This document shows, in pieces, positions 28,052 to 37,043 of a stretch of DNA of 64,000 nucleotides (position 1 is its first letter; each line of letters begins with the position of its first letter). Location: assembly GCF_000014585.1 (NCBI RefSeq), contig NC_008319.1, positions 1,550,001-1,614,000 on the forward strand, read 5' to 3'. Origin of the DNA: Synechococcus sp. CC9311. Lineage in GTDB: Bacteria; Cyanobacteriota; Cyanobacteriia; PCC-6307; Cyanobiaceae. The notes beneath the pieces are model-generated. The model searched no databases. It saw only the letters and a program-made list of their open reading frames with translations, and was not told the origin of the DNA. The position numbers and the translations under genes were made by a program.

Positions 28052-29602
28052 TCAAGGCAAGGGCGGAGGAGGGAGCACCGGTGGAGGTGGTGCTCCATAA
28101 ATGATGCTCTTCTCTTGCTCAGCTGTCGACAGAGATTCCTGCTCCTCAAGCCCAGAGGTGGGTGGGATGGGTTCAGGCCAGGCTTCAGGATCCTCCGGAA
28201 GAATCTGATCCTCCTGAAGCAAGACGGGTGGGGGCAGGTCGGGAGGAAGATCGAAATCCCATGACGGAGACTCCGTATCTGAGTTGAGAGGCTCCTCCTG
28301 TTCGGTCTCTACGTCCGACCGTTCTCGGAGCACGAGTGGGTCGGCGGTAATCGGAGGTTCCCTCAGCGGTTGCCTCGTCGGCACCATTTCAGTGACAGGG
28401 GTGGTCTGATTGTGATCGAGACGTGGTGTGGGCTTGGGCGCCCAGATCATGCGCGCAATTGGCTCAACACCTTGCTCCATCACACGGTTCAAACCAGCCA
28501 AAGCACGATCCATCAGTTGCCCTCCATAAAAGAACGCGCAATCCGATGCACCATCACAGCGCTTGCTGGACTCGATGCGTCTGGTCAAATCAGCCATCAG
28601 CCCTCCTTCCAGTGGGACACGACGCTCACTCAGCCGGAGTAGGTAGGGGACATGCACAAAACTGGTGGCACCACCACTAATCCAGTTGGCATCCTCTTCA
28701 GTGAAACCTTTCACGCCAGGAATGATTAGACGACTCTTCGAGGCGTGATCGGGCATGTAGGCCGCCACAAGACCCCGCCTGCGTGCCAGATCTTTTGTTT
28801 GCTCAAGAGTGAGACCGTCTTTACTCATCAGCATTTCAATTCGACCATCGGCCCTTAAGCCATAGACCATGCGAATGCGAGGCAGGTAATAACGAATCCG
28901 TTGCCCCATGCTGATGCTGTAAGCCCCCTTGTAGCTCTCAGGTGGCTCCTCCAGGTCGTTGTAGATGCTGTGCAGCCCCCCCACAAACATGTCGTAGGCC
29001 TTGGCCCGATCCGGAGTTAACTCTCCATATCCAAAATCAACGGTTCCATCCTTAAGGATGCCGATAAAGGCACGTTGTCTTGAGGCCGTTCGATTGCGAC
29101 CACGCCACACCCTGCTGCCAAGTTTTAGATCACCCAGGGGAACGGTGATTTCCTGTCCAGACTCATCAATATGGCGCTCGTACATCGGTCCTGAGACGTA
29201 GGCGAGAGCAGCAGTGTCTTCAAAGGCATCCTGTTCACGATCCCAACCTTCAAGTAGGCCTAGCCGCACATCACGAGGGTCAAAGTCAAGTGCATAGACC
29301 TCATCGTCAGGTTGGTAAGCAAAAGGCCCCGCCAAAGAGTTGGAAGTTTCGGTGGGCTCGGGCTCGGTCGAGATCTCGTTGTTTTCGGGAGTTCCAGGCG
29401 CAAGAGCAATCAAACCCGTGAAGACCGTGACAGGAACAACCACGATTAGCCAACGCTTGCGCCAAAGGATCGAACGCTGGGGGCGTGGCTTGGGCTTGCG
29501 TCTCTTCTTCTTAGAGGAGATATCTGCAGCAGAAGCTGTAGTCCGATTGCGAATCACCGGACCAGCCTTTTTTTTCGAGCTCGGGATTCTGGGTTCTGCC
29601 AA
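28052..29602 (-). CDS. Single-span membrane protein with proline-rich tail
   Basis: 516 residues. A very basic cytoplasmic start (KKKRRKPKPRPQR) precedes one membrane helix at residues 51-67, then a large extracytoplasmic domain. The region AFIGILKDGTVDFGYGEL...AYDMFVGGLHSIYNDLE hints at the NAGPA/phosphodiester-glycosidase fold, weakly. The last 110 residues are acidic and Pro-rich and end in a poly-Pro run. The start overlaps the pdeM stop by 49 bases. Confidence 0.65.
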   Translation of the reverse strand: MAEPRIPSSKKKAGPVIRNRTTASAADISSKKKRRKPKPRPQRSILWRKRWLIVVVPVTVFTGLIALAPGTPENNEISTEPEPTETSNSLAGPFAYQPDDEVYALDFDPRDVRLGLLEGWDREQDAFEDTAALAYVSGPMYERHIDESGQEITVPLGDLKLGSRVWRGRNRTASRQRAFIGILKDGTVDFGYGELTPDRAKAYDMFVGGLHSIYNDLEEPPESYKGAYSISMGQRIRYYLPRIRMVYGLRADGRIEMLMSKDGLTLEQTKDLARRRGLVAAYMPDHASKSRLIIPGVKGFTEEDANWISGGATSFVHVPYLLRLSERRVPLEGGLMADLTRRIESSKRCDGASDCAFFYGGQLMDRALAGLNRVMEQGVEPIARMIWAPKPTPRLDHNQTTPVTEMVPTRQPLREPPITADPLVLRERSDVETEQEEPLNSDTESPSWDFDLPPDLPPPVLLQEDQILPEDPEAWPEPIPPTSGLEEQESLSTAEQEKSIIYGAPPPPVLPPPPLP

Positions 29603-30276
29603 GGAACGATGGTGCCCTCAGCCACCAACCATTTGCGGTAAAGCTGATCGCATTCATGCCCTCCCGTCAACTCACCAAAGGCAGGAATCAACAATCTCGC
29701 CTCAGAAGAGTTGTAGGCAAAGCAAGGAAGACGAAGGCGATCACTGCCAGAGCTGAGGTTCGCAACAGGGTGAATGTGCCCGCAGACATTAAGCAAACGA
29801 GCGTGTTGGCCGGAATGATCGGGTGGATAGTCAGGTTCATGGCTGAGCCAAAGTTGTCCGAGGCGATAACTCGGTTGCTGAACTAAACCCAACGTGCGGC
29901 AGTGACGATCATGGTTGCCACCGACAAGGGTGATGGGGCAACCAATGAGCTCAGGAAGTGCAGACAACGTCTGATGAAGGGATTCAGTCAACCCAAGAGG
30001 GCCGTGGACAAGATCCCCAAGGATGATGAGGGTCTTGGGCTGTACCCGCGCGCACAGTTCAAGCAATGGATTCAACGTGCCGCGATCCCCATCACTCGGT
30101 AGGGGAATGCCATGGGCTTGAAACACTTCGGCTTTGCCCAAATGCAGATCGGCAATCAGAAGCTCACGCCCTTCAGGACGCCAGAGAGCCTTTTCAGCAA
30201 GAAATTCAAGGCGCTCCTGCTCCCAGCCCCAAGACAGGCCATACCCTTCTCTTCGATCACCGTGTCTTGATGGGAT
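29554..30276 (-). CDS. pdeM: PdeM-type metallophosphoesterase
   Basis: Calcineurin-like phosphoesterase related to the ligase-associated endonuclease/phosphodiesterase PdeM. Motifs: LLIADLHLGKAEVF, ILGDLVHGP, VGGNHDRH, WLSHEP and CGHIHPV. Together these supply the di-metal ligands. The frame is open to 30420 with no ATG. A TTG at 30276 gives about 240 residues, the usual size, so the start is uncertain. DNA repair is the family role where the ligase cluster is present; none is in view. Confidence 0.8.
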   Translation of the reverse strand: MPSRHGDRREGYGLSWGWEQERLEFLAEKALWRPEGRELLIADLHLGKAEVFQAHGIPLPSDGDRGTLNPLLELCARVQPKTLIILGDLVHGPLGLTESLHQTLSALPELIGCPITLVGGNHDRHCRTLGLVQQPSYRLGQLWLSHEPDYPPDHSGQHARLLNVCGHIHPVANLSSGSDRLRLPCFAYNSSEARLLIPAFGELTGGHECDQLYRKWLVAEGTIVPWQNPESRARKKRLVR

Positions 30277-30452
30277 CAACTCTGGATTCAAAAGGTGCGT
30301 CCCCAACGACAACCTGGCGGCCTCAGGATCCCGATCAAAGTAAGACGAGCACTTAGGCCGCAGTTTGATTGCAATTATCACGCAAGTGTTCGTTAGAGAG
30401 TTCCCTCCAGACAGCCGCAATTAGAGTCTTTGAAGGAAGACGCATTGGAACG

Positions 30453-30533
30453 ATGACCCTGGCATTGCTACTTGCACTCCTTGGATCGCTGATGGCCATG
30501 GGTTTCATTATTCGCCGCCTCGAAAGGGGCTAA
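30453..30533 (+). CDS. Candidate 26-residue single-span membrane peptide
   Basis: ATG to TAA, 26 residues: MTLALLLALLGSLMAMGF then IIRRLERG. One transmembrane helix with a positively charged C-terminus, the layout of the tiny subunits found in photosynthetic complexes. It matches none that I know. It lies 17 bases upstream of the channel gene on the same strand. Confidence 0.45.
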   Translation: MTLALLLALLGSLMAMGFIIRRLERG

Positions 30534-30549
30534 TCAAGCCGAGGTCGTC

Positions 30550-31614
30550 GTGTTACGTACGCTTTTGCTCGCAGGAATCGTCCTGATTTCACTTCCCATT
30601 CAGACAGTCGCCAAGGAGTTGCAGGTGGGAGTGAGTGGATCTCCTCCATTTGTGATGGATGAGGATGGCAATCTCAGTGGGATCAGCATTGAAATCTGGA
30701 AGGACGTCGCAAAGCGACTCGATCAACCCTACAAATTGGTTATTCAGCCGAATACCAATGCGAATATAAAAGCTGTTGCTGATGGCAGTGTTGATCTCGC
30801 CATCGGTCCAATCAGCATTACTCCAGCACGATTGGCCAATCCAAAGATTGATTTTACACAACCCTATTTCCATGGCTACGAAGGATTGCTAATCCCTCAG
30901 AAACCACCCGGACTCATCACACGTCTGCGTCCATTTATTGGCTGGGCTGCATTGTCATCGGTTGGAATACTTGTCTCGCTTCTATTCATTTTTGGCAATC
31001 TGATTTGGTTGGCTGAGCGACGCAACAACACCGACCAATTTCCACGGCAATACATGCGTGGCGTCGGAAACGGAATGTGGTTTGGCCTCGTCACACTTAC
31101 CACAGTTGGATACGGCGATCGAGCACCAGTTTCAAGAAGTGGTCGCACCATTGCAGGCATTTGGATGGTAATGTCGCTTGTAGCAGTGTCGTCAATTACC
31201 GCAGGACTTGCATCAGCATTTACCTTATCTCTTGCAGAGCTGGCTCCTTCATCAATTCGAGACAAATCAGACTTAAGGGGCAAAAAGATAGCCGTTGTAG
31301 AAGGAACTACAAGTCTAAGATGGGGGAAATTATACGAGATAGATCCAACCCTAACAAAAAACCTGAACGAAGCAATTAATATGCTTAATCAAGGAAAAGT
31401 TGAAGGAGTAATTTTTGACGAGGCACCTCTACGGCATTATCTCAAAGAAAATGAACAGAGCAAACTAAAGCTAGCAAACTTTCCACTAGCCGTTCAAACC
31501 TATGGCTTCGTACTGCCTATGGGCAGCCCATTAAGAAACCCATTAAATATTGAGCTACTAGCTATGGAGCGAAACGGGGAGACAGAAAAAATTGAAAGCA
31601 AGTTATTAGATTAA
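30550..31614 (+). CDS. GluR0-type ligand-gated potassium channel
   Basis: 354 residues. After a signal peptide (to about residue 21) comes ligand-binding lobe S1 (ELQVGVSGSPPF, with ligand Arg94 in SITPARLA). Then M1 (residues 131-155), a K+-channel pore loop with filter TVGYGD at 185-190, M2 (201-226) and lobe S2 (GKKIAVVEGTTS, then VIFDEAP). This S1-M1-P-M2-S2 order is that of prokaryotic ionotropic glutamate receptors such as Synechocystis GluR0. Amino-acid gating of K+ flow across the plasma membrane is the likely role. Start is GTG. Confidence 0.9.
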   Translation: MLRTLLLAGIVLISLPIQTVAKELQVGVSGSPPFVMDEDGNLSGISIEIWKDVAKRLDQPYKLVIQPNTNANIKAVADGSVDLAIGPISITPARLANPKIDFTQPYFHGYEGLLIPQKPPGLITRLRPFIGWAALSSVGILVSLLFIFGNLIWLAERRNNTDQFPRQYMRGVGNGMWFGLVTLTTVGYGDRAPVSRSGRTIAGIWMVMSLVAVSSITAGLASAFTLSLAELAPSSIRDKSDLRGKKIAVVEGTTSLRWGKLYEIDPTLTKNLNEAINMLNQGKVEGVIFDEAPLRHYLKENEQSKLKLANFPLAVQTYGFVLPMGSPLRNPLNIELLAMERNGETEKIESKLLD

Positions 31615-31622
31615 AAACTCTT

Positions 31623-31859
31623 TTATCGAATAACTGTGTGACGTCGCAAACCATCTTCAATCAAAAATGTTGCTAAACTGCTACAACTCCTCCCTTCCTT
31701 GAGAGCTTGCTGCTTAAGCCGGCTCATAATGCCAGCGGGAAGAGTCACGTTGAGACGCTCAGATGTGGCTGCCTCGGCCACATGGCCTGCGCTGACTGAG
31801 GAATCAGCAGAAGCAAGTTGGTCCTGCAACTCATGCAAGAGACTTTCGAGAAATGACAC
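31623..31859 (-). CDS. Ribbon-helix-helix (CopG-like) DNA-binding protein
   Basis: 78 residues. The C-terminal half reads ERLNVTLPAGIMSRLKQQA, then RSCSSLATFLIEDGLRRH, the strand-helix-helix pattern of CopG/MetJ-type repressors. The N-terminal 30 residues are an added helix. It converges with the channel gene. A toxin partner is not adjacent. Confidence 0.65.
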   Translation of the reverse strand: MSFLESLLHELQDQLASADSSVSAGHVAEAATSERLNVTLPAGIMSRLKQQALKEGRSCSSLATFLIEDGLRRHTVIR

Positions 31860-31953
31860 GGCTACGTAACGCTTACGGCTCTATTGAGTACCTTAGCAAA
31901 GGATCAGGCTCGGGTTATTGTTCTTACTACAAAAGGGAAGTCCAACTCGACGA

Positions 31954-32550
31954 ATGGATACGCTGACGCTTCATCTTGAGCCAGGCCAAGACTTACTTCT
32001 ATCTCTTTCTGAGGTAGCCAAAGAGAAGAGGGTCAGCGGATTTTTATTAGGGGTTGTTGGAAATTTATCAAAAGCATCATTTCAATGTCCCGGACGAGAT
32101 AAGCCAACAGTTCTAGAAGGTGAACTAGAAATCATCACCTTGAATGGAACCTTTGATGTAGATGGAGTTCATCTCCACTTAAGCCTTTCTGATGGTGCAT
32201 GTCAGGTTTGGGGGGGCCATCTCGAAACAGGCTCACTGGTATTGAAAGGTACAGATCTTCTCCTAGGAATTCTCAAACAGGGTCAGGAAGCACGAAGCCA
32301 AAGCGAAACACGGCTAGAAATTGCAGTACTGCCTGGATGTCCATGGTGCGACAGTGCACTTCGGCTCTTAGACGCGTACAACATTCCAAACAAGGTCATC
32401 ACTGTTGATAACGACAACACCTTTCAACAGTGTAAGCAACGCAGTGGGATGAATACCTTCCCACAGGTGTTTATTGATGGAGCCACTGTTGGTGGCTTCG
32501 ATAGTCTTGAAAAACTACAACGTTCAGGCGAGTTGCTCACACTCAAATGA
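31954..32550 (+). CDS. PPC (DUF296) domain fused to glutaredoxin
   Basis: 198 residues from the ATG at 31954. Residues 1-115 are a PPC/DUF296 domain (SGFLLGVVGNLSKASFQ, HLHLSLSD, QVWGGHL), a trimeric fold with conserved His found in plant AT-hook proteins and alone in bacteria. Residues 120-198 are a glutaredoxin with dithiol site CPWC (129-132), TFPQVFI and GG at 180-181. It may sense thiol state or bind an iron-sulfur cluster. The fusion is unusual. Confidence 0.8.
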   Translation: MDTLTLHLEPGQDLLLSLSEVAKEKRVSGFLLGVVGNLSKASFQCPGRDKPTVLEGELEIITLNGTFDVDGVHLHLSLSDGACQVWGGHLETGSLVLKGTDLLLGILKQGQEARSQSETRLEIAVLPGCPWCDSALRLLDAYNIPNKVITVDNDNTFQQCKQRSGMNTFPQVFIDGATVGGFDSLEKLQRSGELLTLK

Positions 32551-32576
32551 GCAGAGCAATCATCAAAGCTAGATTT

Positions 32577-32601
32577 TAAGTTGTCCACAAGTGACAACTT
32601 A
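32577..32601. terminator. Hairpin after the PPC-glutaredoxin gene
   Basis: TAAGTTGTC and GACAACTTA form a perfect nine-base-pair stem with a seven-base loop, 27 bases past the stop. No T-run follows on the plus strand; on the minus strand only AAAATC follows. Terminator function is possible but incomplete. Confidence 0.35.
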
Positions 32602-32666
32602 TAAAGAGATGATGGCCAAAACAACGTTGAGCGCTCTTGGCTAAATCATTTCACTAAGTTCAATCG

Positions 32667-32855
32667 TTACTTCTCTCTAAACTGCTGCTTCTCATGAAGC
32701 AACTCAGTTTCTAATTGATGAATCAACTTCGTGACAAGCGCCTGAAATTCAGGCTGGCAACCACGAAATGCAGCTTTATGGCGAATCGGCTCGTTTCGCG
32801 TTCGTAGATCCGTCAGCATCAGCTGCAAGGCATCAATTTTTGCTGTGAAATTCAT
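32667..32855 (-). CDS. Small helical hypothetical protein
   Basis: 62 residues from the ATG at 32855 (MNFTAKIDALQLMLTDL). Mostly amphipathic helix, highly charged (HKAAFRGCQPEFQ, HQLETELLHEKQQF). A longer frame starts 36 codons earlier without support. No domain recognised. Confidence 0.45.
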   Translation of the reverse strand: MNFTAKIDALQLMLTDLRTRNEPIRHKAAFRGCQPEFQALVTKLIHQLETELLHEKQQFREK

Positions 32856-33152
32856 GGCTGAGCTTGTCACACAAAAAGAGGCTATGACACCGTAGGGGTC
32901 TTGAAAAGCATTTGTAACCGAAGCAGAGGTATAAGCCTTACCAAAAGCCAAACCATTCAACAAAGCGCAAAAGAAAGCGTATTATGAAAAACCAAGATAG
33001 ACGGACGCGGCAAATCACCAAAAGCTAGTAATAAACAAACAAGATTATGAATCAACAATCGATCAGATAATCGGCAAGGCAAGGATAAACAGTATAATCT
33101 AAGCACACAAAACGGAACCTGCAGGGCTAACACCCTCAGGAGAGAACAGTCA

Positions 33153-33371
33153 ATGTCCAACCGATGCTGCCCGCGCTGTGGATCAACCTCCCTTCGGGCT
33201 GATCGCTCCCTTGGAGGACGCATCGTTTGCACTAATTGTGGTGCTTCAGTTGGTCAAGGACAAACCTATCGAGGCAAACAACAGTCATTCCGCTCAGCCA
33301 ACCGACAGTGGATTTGGTGGGCGCTTGGACTGGGAACATTACTAATTATAATCATCGCTCAATCAAGCTAA
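33153..33371 (+). CDS. Zinc-ribbon protein with C-terminal membrane helix
   Basis: 72 residues. CCPRCG at residues 5-10 and CTNCG near 26-30 form a rubredoxin-like zinc ribbon. Residues 52-68 (WIWWALGLGTLLIIII) are one membrane helix. AGGAGAG lies nine bases upstream of the ATG. The ribbon should face the cytoplasm. Function unknown. Confidence 0.65.
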   Translation: MSNRCCPRCGSTSLRADRSLGGRIVCTNCGASVGQGQTYRGKQQSFRSANRQWIWWALGLGTLLIIIIAQSS

Positions 33372-33559
33372 TGTTATTCATAAACAAAGAATCAGAAGCC
33401 AAAAATGCACTCCGAAAAGGGAAGTGACAGACCAGCCTTGCTACAAAAAGCAGTTTAAACCGCCAGCAAACGGAATAATTAGCGACTATTGTCTTAATAT
33501 TTAAAGCTTTAATGGGTGCAACAAAAAAACTACGCGTAAGGGTTGATGGCTAAAAAAGA

Positions 33560-34072
33560 TCAAATAACAGTGAAATATCTCCATGGAATACCAAAGGTAG
33601 CCAGTGCATGACCGTTGTCCCCTGTATCTGTAGGAAAGACCGCTGCGATCGCTAATTCGTCACCCTCAAAGCATGTCCGAGATTTGACAACAAAACTGGC
33701 TAGATCATCAGCTCCCCACATCAAGGGTCCCGCTTTTTTTTCTTCTTGATATTCCTCAAACACATCAGAGAACTCTTTTCCATTCTGGCCATTTAGCATT
33801 TCCTCGATAGCGGCATCAGAACCACGATCAGGGTATAGATCAAATAATTGGCGAATCAAAGGGTGATCAATCTTGGTAGAGACACGCAAAACATTTCCCA
33901 AACTTCCAACCGATGCTTGAGTTAACACAGGTGGCTCTTGTCGAGCATCAATGACAGCCACAGGAAGGCTGAAGTCCCATACGAGACGCTTTTTCACATC
34001 AGCAGCTATCACCGCAAGAGGATCAGACAACTCCTCCACCAATCGTTTAACTCGGTCTTCTGAAATGGTCAT
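33560..34072 (-). CDS. Hypothetical soluble protein
   Basis: 170 residues from the ATG at 34072 (MTISEDRVKRLVEEL). Acidic, with beta-rich patches (LPVAVIDAR, GNVLRVSTKIDHP, ELAIAAVFPT). No signal peptide or known domain. Stands alone in a sparsely coding stretch. Confidence 0.55.
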   Translation of the reverse strand: MTISEDRVKRLVEELSDPLAVIAADVKKRLVWDFSLPVAVIDARQEPPVLTQASVGSLGNVLRVSTKIDHPLIRQLFDLYPDRGSDAAIEEMLNGQNGKEFSDVFEEYQEEKKAGPLMWGADDLASFVVKSRTCFEGDELAIAAVFPTDTGDNGHALATFGIPWRYFTVI

Positions 34073-34397
34073 GAATACAAAATAACAGTTAAAAACGACA
34101 ACTGTTACGGCTCCAGCAATTTGACAAAAGAGAAAGTGCACCTAAACAACGAGTCTAAGGTTGCTCAAAGACAACAAAAAGACCAAATGCCATCAAGAAA
34201 CAGGATCTATGAATTAACAATAGGGGGCAAATCTGCAGAATCAATGCACTTAGCTCAGACCCATCAAATATCAAGCACCAACCAATTCATCAATCATTTA
34301 CTTTTATAGACGCAAACAACAAACATCAGATCAAGACAACAAATGAGAAAGAACTAGTCAATAGAGAACCAGTGTCCCCCATTGAAGTTGTTAAAAA

Positions 34398-34514
34398 TCA
34401 AACAAGTGCATCTGCATACATCCACATCGCTGTCATCACTCCTACAGCAATTGTAATCATCAGTACGCTCATGGTGATGGTATTGAAACGAATACGCCTT
34501 TGGATTTCAGCCAT
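34398..34514 (-). CDS. Candidate 38-residue single-span membrane protein
   Basis: ATG to TGA, 38 residues. A charged start (MAEIQRRIRFNT) is followed by a hydrophobic stretch rich in Met (MSVLMITIAVGVMTAMWM). AGGG lies eight bases upstream of the ATG. The charge pattern places the N-terminus in the cytoplasm. It is not a high-light-inducible protein: the chlorophyll-binding motif is missing. The plus-strand frame over the same bases lacks such features. Confidence 0.5.
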   Translation of the reverse strand: MAEIQRRIRFNTITMSVLMITIAVGVMTAMWMYADALV

Positions 34515-34915
34515 AACTTTTACCCTGAGAGATCACATGACAATACGACGAATAAAAGTTTGTGACGAGTTCTTATTATTCCTTCGTGAAAGAGATATCT
34601 CAATAGAGCATGTAGTGCACAAATCCCAGTGAGGCCATAGGATCTCAAGGTTTACAAGCAAAGCCGTATCCCACGAACAAATGAGGGAAAACGTGCGTGC
34701 GTTGAGCAGTGATCAGCAAAAGAAACGGCTCTTGAAAGGAGGGCTCCATCAATGGGTCGCATTCAACGCAAATCAAGTGTCAGAGCAAATGGTCATGCAG
34801 GACCTAGTTCATGACCTCAACAAAAGACAAACCACCTCTACATCAAAAGCCAAACGGCCAAGAACAATAGTATGGAATCAACAGTGTGTAGAATTTGCAA
34901 AGCAAAAACAACAGA
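34515..34915. other. Coding-poor stretch
   Basis: No convincing gene. A plus-strand frame at 34681-35001 (106 codons) is open but overlaps the better-supported secreted protein by about 85 bases and has no domain or obvious ribosome site. The minus-strand promoter of the 38-residue protein should lie here. Confidence 0.4.
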
Positions 34916-35287
34916 ATGCAGACACTGATTCGCAGAAAATATGCTTTTGTTATTATGATTCTGACGGGATTAACAATATTAAATACTGCATCAGCGAGTG
35001 ACAAAAAAGGTAAAGGCTGGAATCACGTTGGACCATCACAAGATCTCCAGGAGATCTCTATCAAAAACATCAGAAGATTAGGAGACAAAGAGTTTTCCTA
35101 TCAAAACGAAGACAATAATATTATTCTTGTAAGATGCGAAGACAACAAAATCTTGGTCAGATATTGGTACCTCGTCAAGGTCAAAACTGCCAAACCTAAA
35201 GAGGCCACAATCAAGATGCAATGGCATAAGGCAGCACCCAAATCACAAACACAATTAGAAAGTGAATTGGTGTGTGATTACAAATGA
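34916..35287 (+). CDS. Small exported hypothetical protein
   Basis: 123 residues from the ATG at 34916 (MQTLIRRKYAFV). A signal peptide with positive start and hydrophobic core ends near ASAS (residue 27). The mature part is basic with two Cys (VRCEDNK, LVCDYK). Codon use is AT-rich compared with the core genes. No domain recognised. Confidence 0.5.
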   Translation: MQTLIRRKYAFVIMILTGLTILNTASASDKKGKGWNHVGPSQDLQEISIKNIRRLGDKEFSYQNEDNNIILVRCEDNKILVRYWYLVKVKTAKPKEATIKMQWHKAAPKSQTQLESELVCDYK

Positions 35288-35606
35288 AACGCAAAAAATC
35301 AACTCCATATACATCTCTTCACCGGTCAAGAATCACACAAAGCGAGCAAAATGACGCCATCAAGAAGCCTGAATAGCACAATATATATGCAATTTCGCGA
35401 CAATCATAGTCCGAAAAGATGTATCTCAATCTTTAATTGATTTTTGCAAGACTCAACTAAAGCAATTATTTCAACCATTATTCCAGCAGCCAAAGCCCCT
35501 TTGATGCAAGGAATTTGGTCATTTTAGATTAAATGCCAAGCACATTGACATTTCACAAGCTTCTCTCTGGGAGGAAAAAAGTCTGAGATTTTAAAGGGAT
35601 TTTGAC
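35288..35606. other. AT-rich intergenic region
   Basis: About 320 bases between the secreted protein and the petJ terminator. I see no reading frame, RNA motif or repeat worth calling. Confidence 0.5.
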
Positions 35607-35639
35607 AAAAAAACTCCTCTACTCCTTGAAGAGCAGAGG
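35607..35639 (-). terminator. Intrinsic terminator of petJ
   Basis: On the minus strand CCTCTGCTC and GAGTAGAGG form a nine-position stem with one mismatch around a six-base loop, followed after AG by seven T. About 48 bases past the petJ stop. Confidence 0.8.
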
Positions 35640-35686
35640 ATAGGAACAATCAACGATAGGTTTTTAATCAAAAACCATACCTGCTA

Positions 35687-36028
35687 TCAAGCCCAGCCTT
35701 TTACTGATTGAGATTCAACATAAGCTGCAACATCACTGATATCGTCACTGCCAAGTTTGGAGCCAAAGGCTGGCATACCGTTTTTACCGTTGGTGACTTG
35801 GTGAGCGATGGCAGACTCATGGCCATCGTTGTAATCAGACAAGTAAGCCTTCAGGTCATCCTGCTTCAAGGTGCGCTGGCCATTCACCACATTGCCTCCG
35901 CCCATGTGGCATGCAGCGCAATTGGCAGAAAACACCTGTTCTCCATGGGCAACATCTGCTGCAAGAGCAAACGAGGGCATGATGAGGCCAATGAGGGCAA
36001 CCAAAGCGACTGAAATAATGTGACGCAT
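35687..36028 (-). CDS. petJ: Cytochrome c6 (first copy)
   Basis: Soluble thylakoid-lumen haem protein that carries electrons from cytochrome b6f to photosystem I or oxidase. From the ATG at 36028 there are 113 residues: a signal peptide to SFALA, then ANCAACH for haem attachment and GMPAFG with the axial Met. The end is [10 protein letters not shown]. The longer frame adds 15 residues upstream without a signal. Divergent from 36166. A second copy lies at 43827-44168. Confidence 0.93.
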   Translation of the reverse strand: MRHIISVALVALIGLIMPSFALAADVAHGEQVFSANCAACHMGGGNVVNGQRTLKQDDLKAYLSDYNDGHESAIAHQVTNGKNGMPAFGSKLGSDDISDVAAYVESQSVKGWA

Positions 36029-36165
36029 GACTCGAGTTGATGACGCATTATTTTCGATCAAATGACGCCCCATTCAAAGCTCACCGAGATAGAGCTTCAT
36101 TTTTGTTTTGTAAAGTCAGCCCCAAAATCGAACAAACTAGAGGAATGTCCCAAATTGGCTAAGCC

Positions 36166-36651
36166 ATGATTCGAACTGTGCGCTCCGCACTTTTCGCCTT
36201 CGCTCTAGTGACCTGCTTCGTCATGGGTCCGTCCACAGCGGTCGCTTGTGTTGAAGGATTGGCCTGGGGAATGCCCCAATCAGAGATCAACGAGCACCTC
36301 CATGGTGCGATCAGGCAAGAAGACCTCAACCATCAACGTTTGATCGCAAGAAACGTCCATCTCGATCAATTACCTGTTCCTCAGCTCACGTTGGACATGA
36401 ACGAGCAGGGAGGGCTTGAATCACTGGCCTACGAATTCAGCATGGATGACATGACAGAGGTTCTTGCTGGTTTAAATGCTCGGCACGGCAAACCAATCAG
36501 CACATCGATTAAAGAAGCTAACTATGAGGATCAGCTCTGGGTATGGAACACAGGTGAAGACCTGATCACAGCCGTGAAGCGAACGAGCGGAACTGTACAA
36601 AAATTTCTGATTGGCTACCGACCAAGCCGACTCAAACCTGAAATGCTTTAA
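36166..36651 (+). CDS. Exported hypothetical protein
   Basis: 161 residues with a signal peptide (residues 5-27, ending AVAC). The mature protein starts VEGLAWGMPQSEINEHLHG, a pattern seen in small periplasmic proteins that begin with a short conserved W-G-M segment. No recognised domain. It is divergent from petJ with about 137 bases between them. Confidence 0.6.
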   Translation: MIRTVRSALFAFALVTCFVMGPSTAVACVEGLAWGMPQSEINEHLHGAIRQEDLNHQRLIARNVHLDQLPVPQLTLDMNEQGGLESLAYEFSMDDMTEVLAGLNARHGKPISTSIKEANYEDQLWVWNTGEDLITAVKRTSGTVQKFLIGYRPSRLKPEML

Positions 36652-36821
36652 CCCCAATCGATTTCAAAGGATCAAAGATCGATGCCAAGCATCATGTGCA
36701 TTGTTTAAATCTCTTGAAAATAGATAGCTAACTGCAAAGCTTAAACTGGAAAGTCTGACTAAGCGTCTCATCCCCTTGAAAAGTTGCTATCACTCCATTG
36801 AAGATGCAGTGACATCAACTG

Positions 36822-37016
36822 ATGAGCGACTTTTTTAACTTTCTAGAAAGCTGGAAATGGCCTATAGCAATCGTCCTTTCGATGTATTTTGTGAGTCGTG
36901 CCCTCATCATGGTTGCAAGAATTGGGATCCGAGTTGAAATCTTCACGCGTCTGCCTATTCTTGTAGGAACTGGAAGAGAGCCCATCAAAGCAGAAGTGGG
37001 AAAAGTGCGAATCTAA
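36822..37016 (+). CDS. Small membrane protein
   Basis: 64 residues. MSDFFNFLESWKWPIAIVL leads into one or two short hydrophobic segments (residues 14-35). The tail is polar and basic (GTGREPIKAEVGKVRI). The opposite-strand frame is less protein-like. Function unknown. Confidence 0.5.
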   Translation: MSDFFNFLESWKWPIAIVLSMYFVSRALIMVARIGIRVEIFTRLPILVGTGREPIKAEVGKVRI

Positions 37017-37043
37017 AAGAGACACACTGCAGACAACTTCGTA

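Noticed and set aside
31623-31859. Antitoxin of a toxin-antitoxin pair
   Set aside because: The RHH protein has no small toxin-like neighbour; the adjacent gene is the convergent K+ channel.
34681-35001. 106-codon plus-strand frame
   Set aside because: Overlaps the secreted protein gene and lacks domain or ribosome site.
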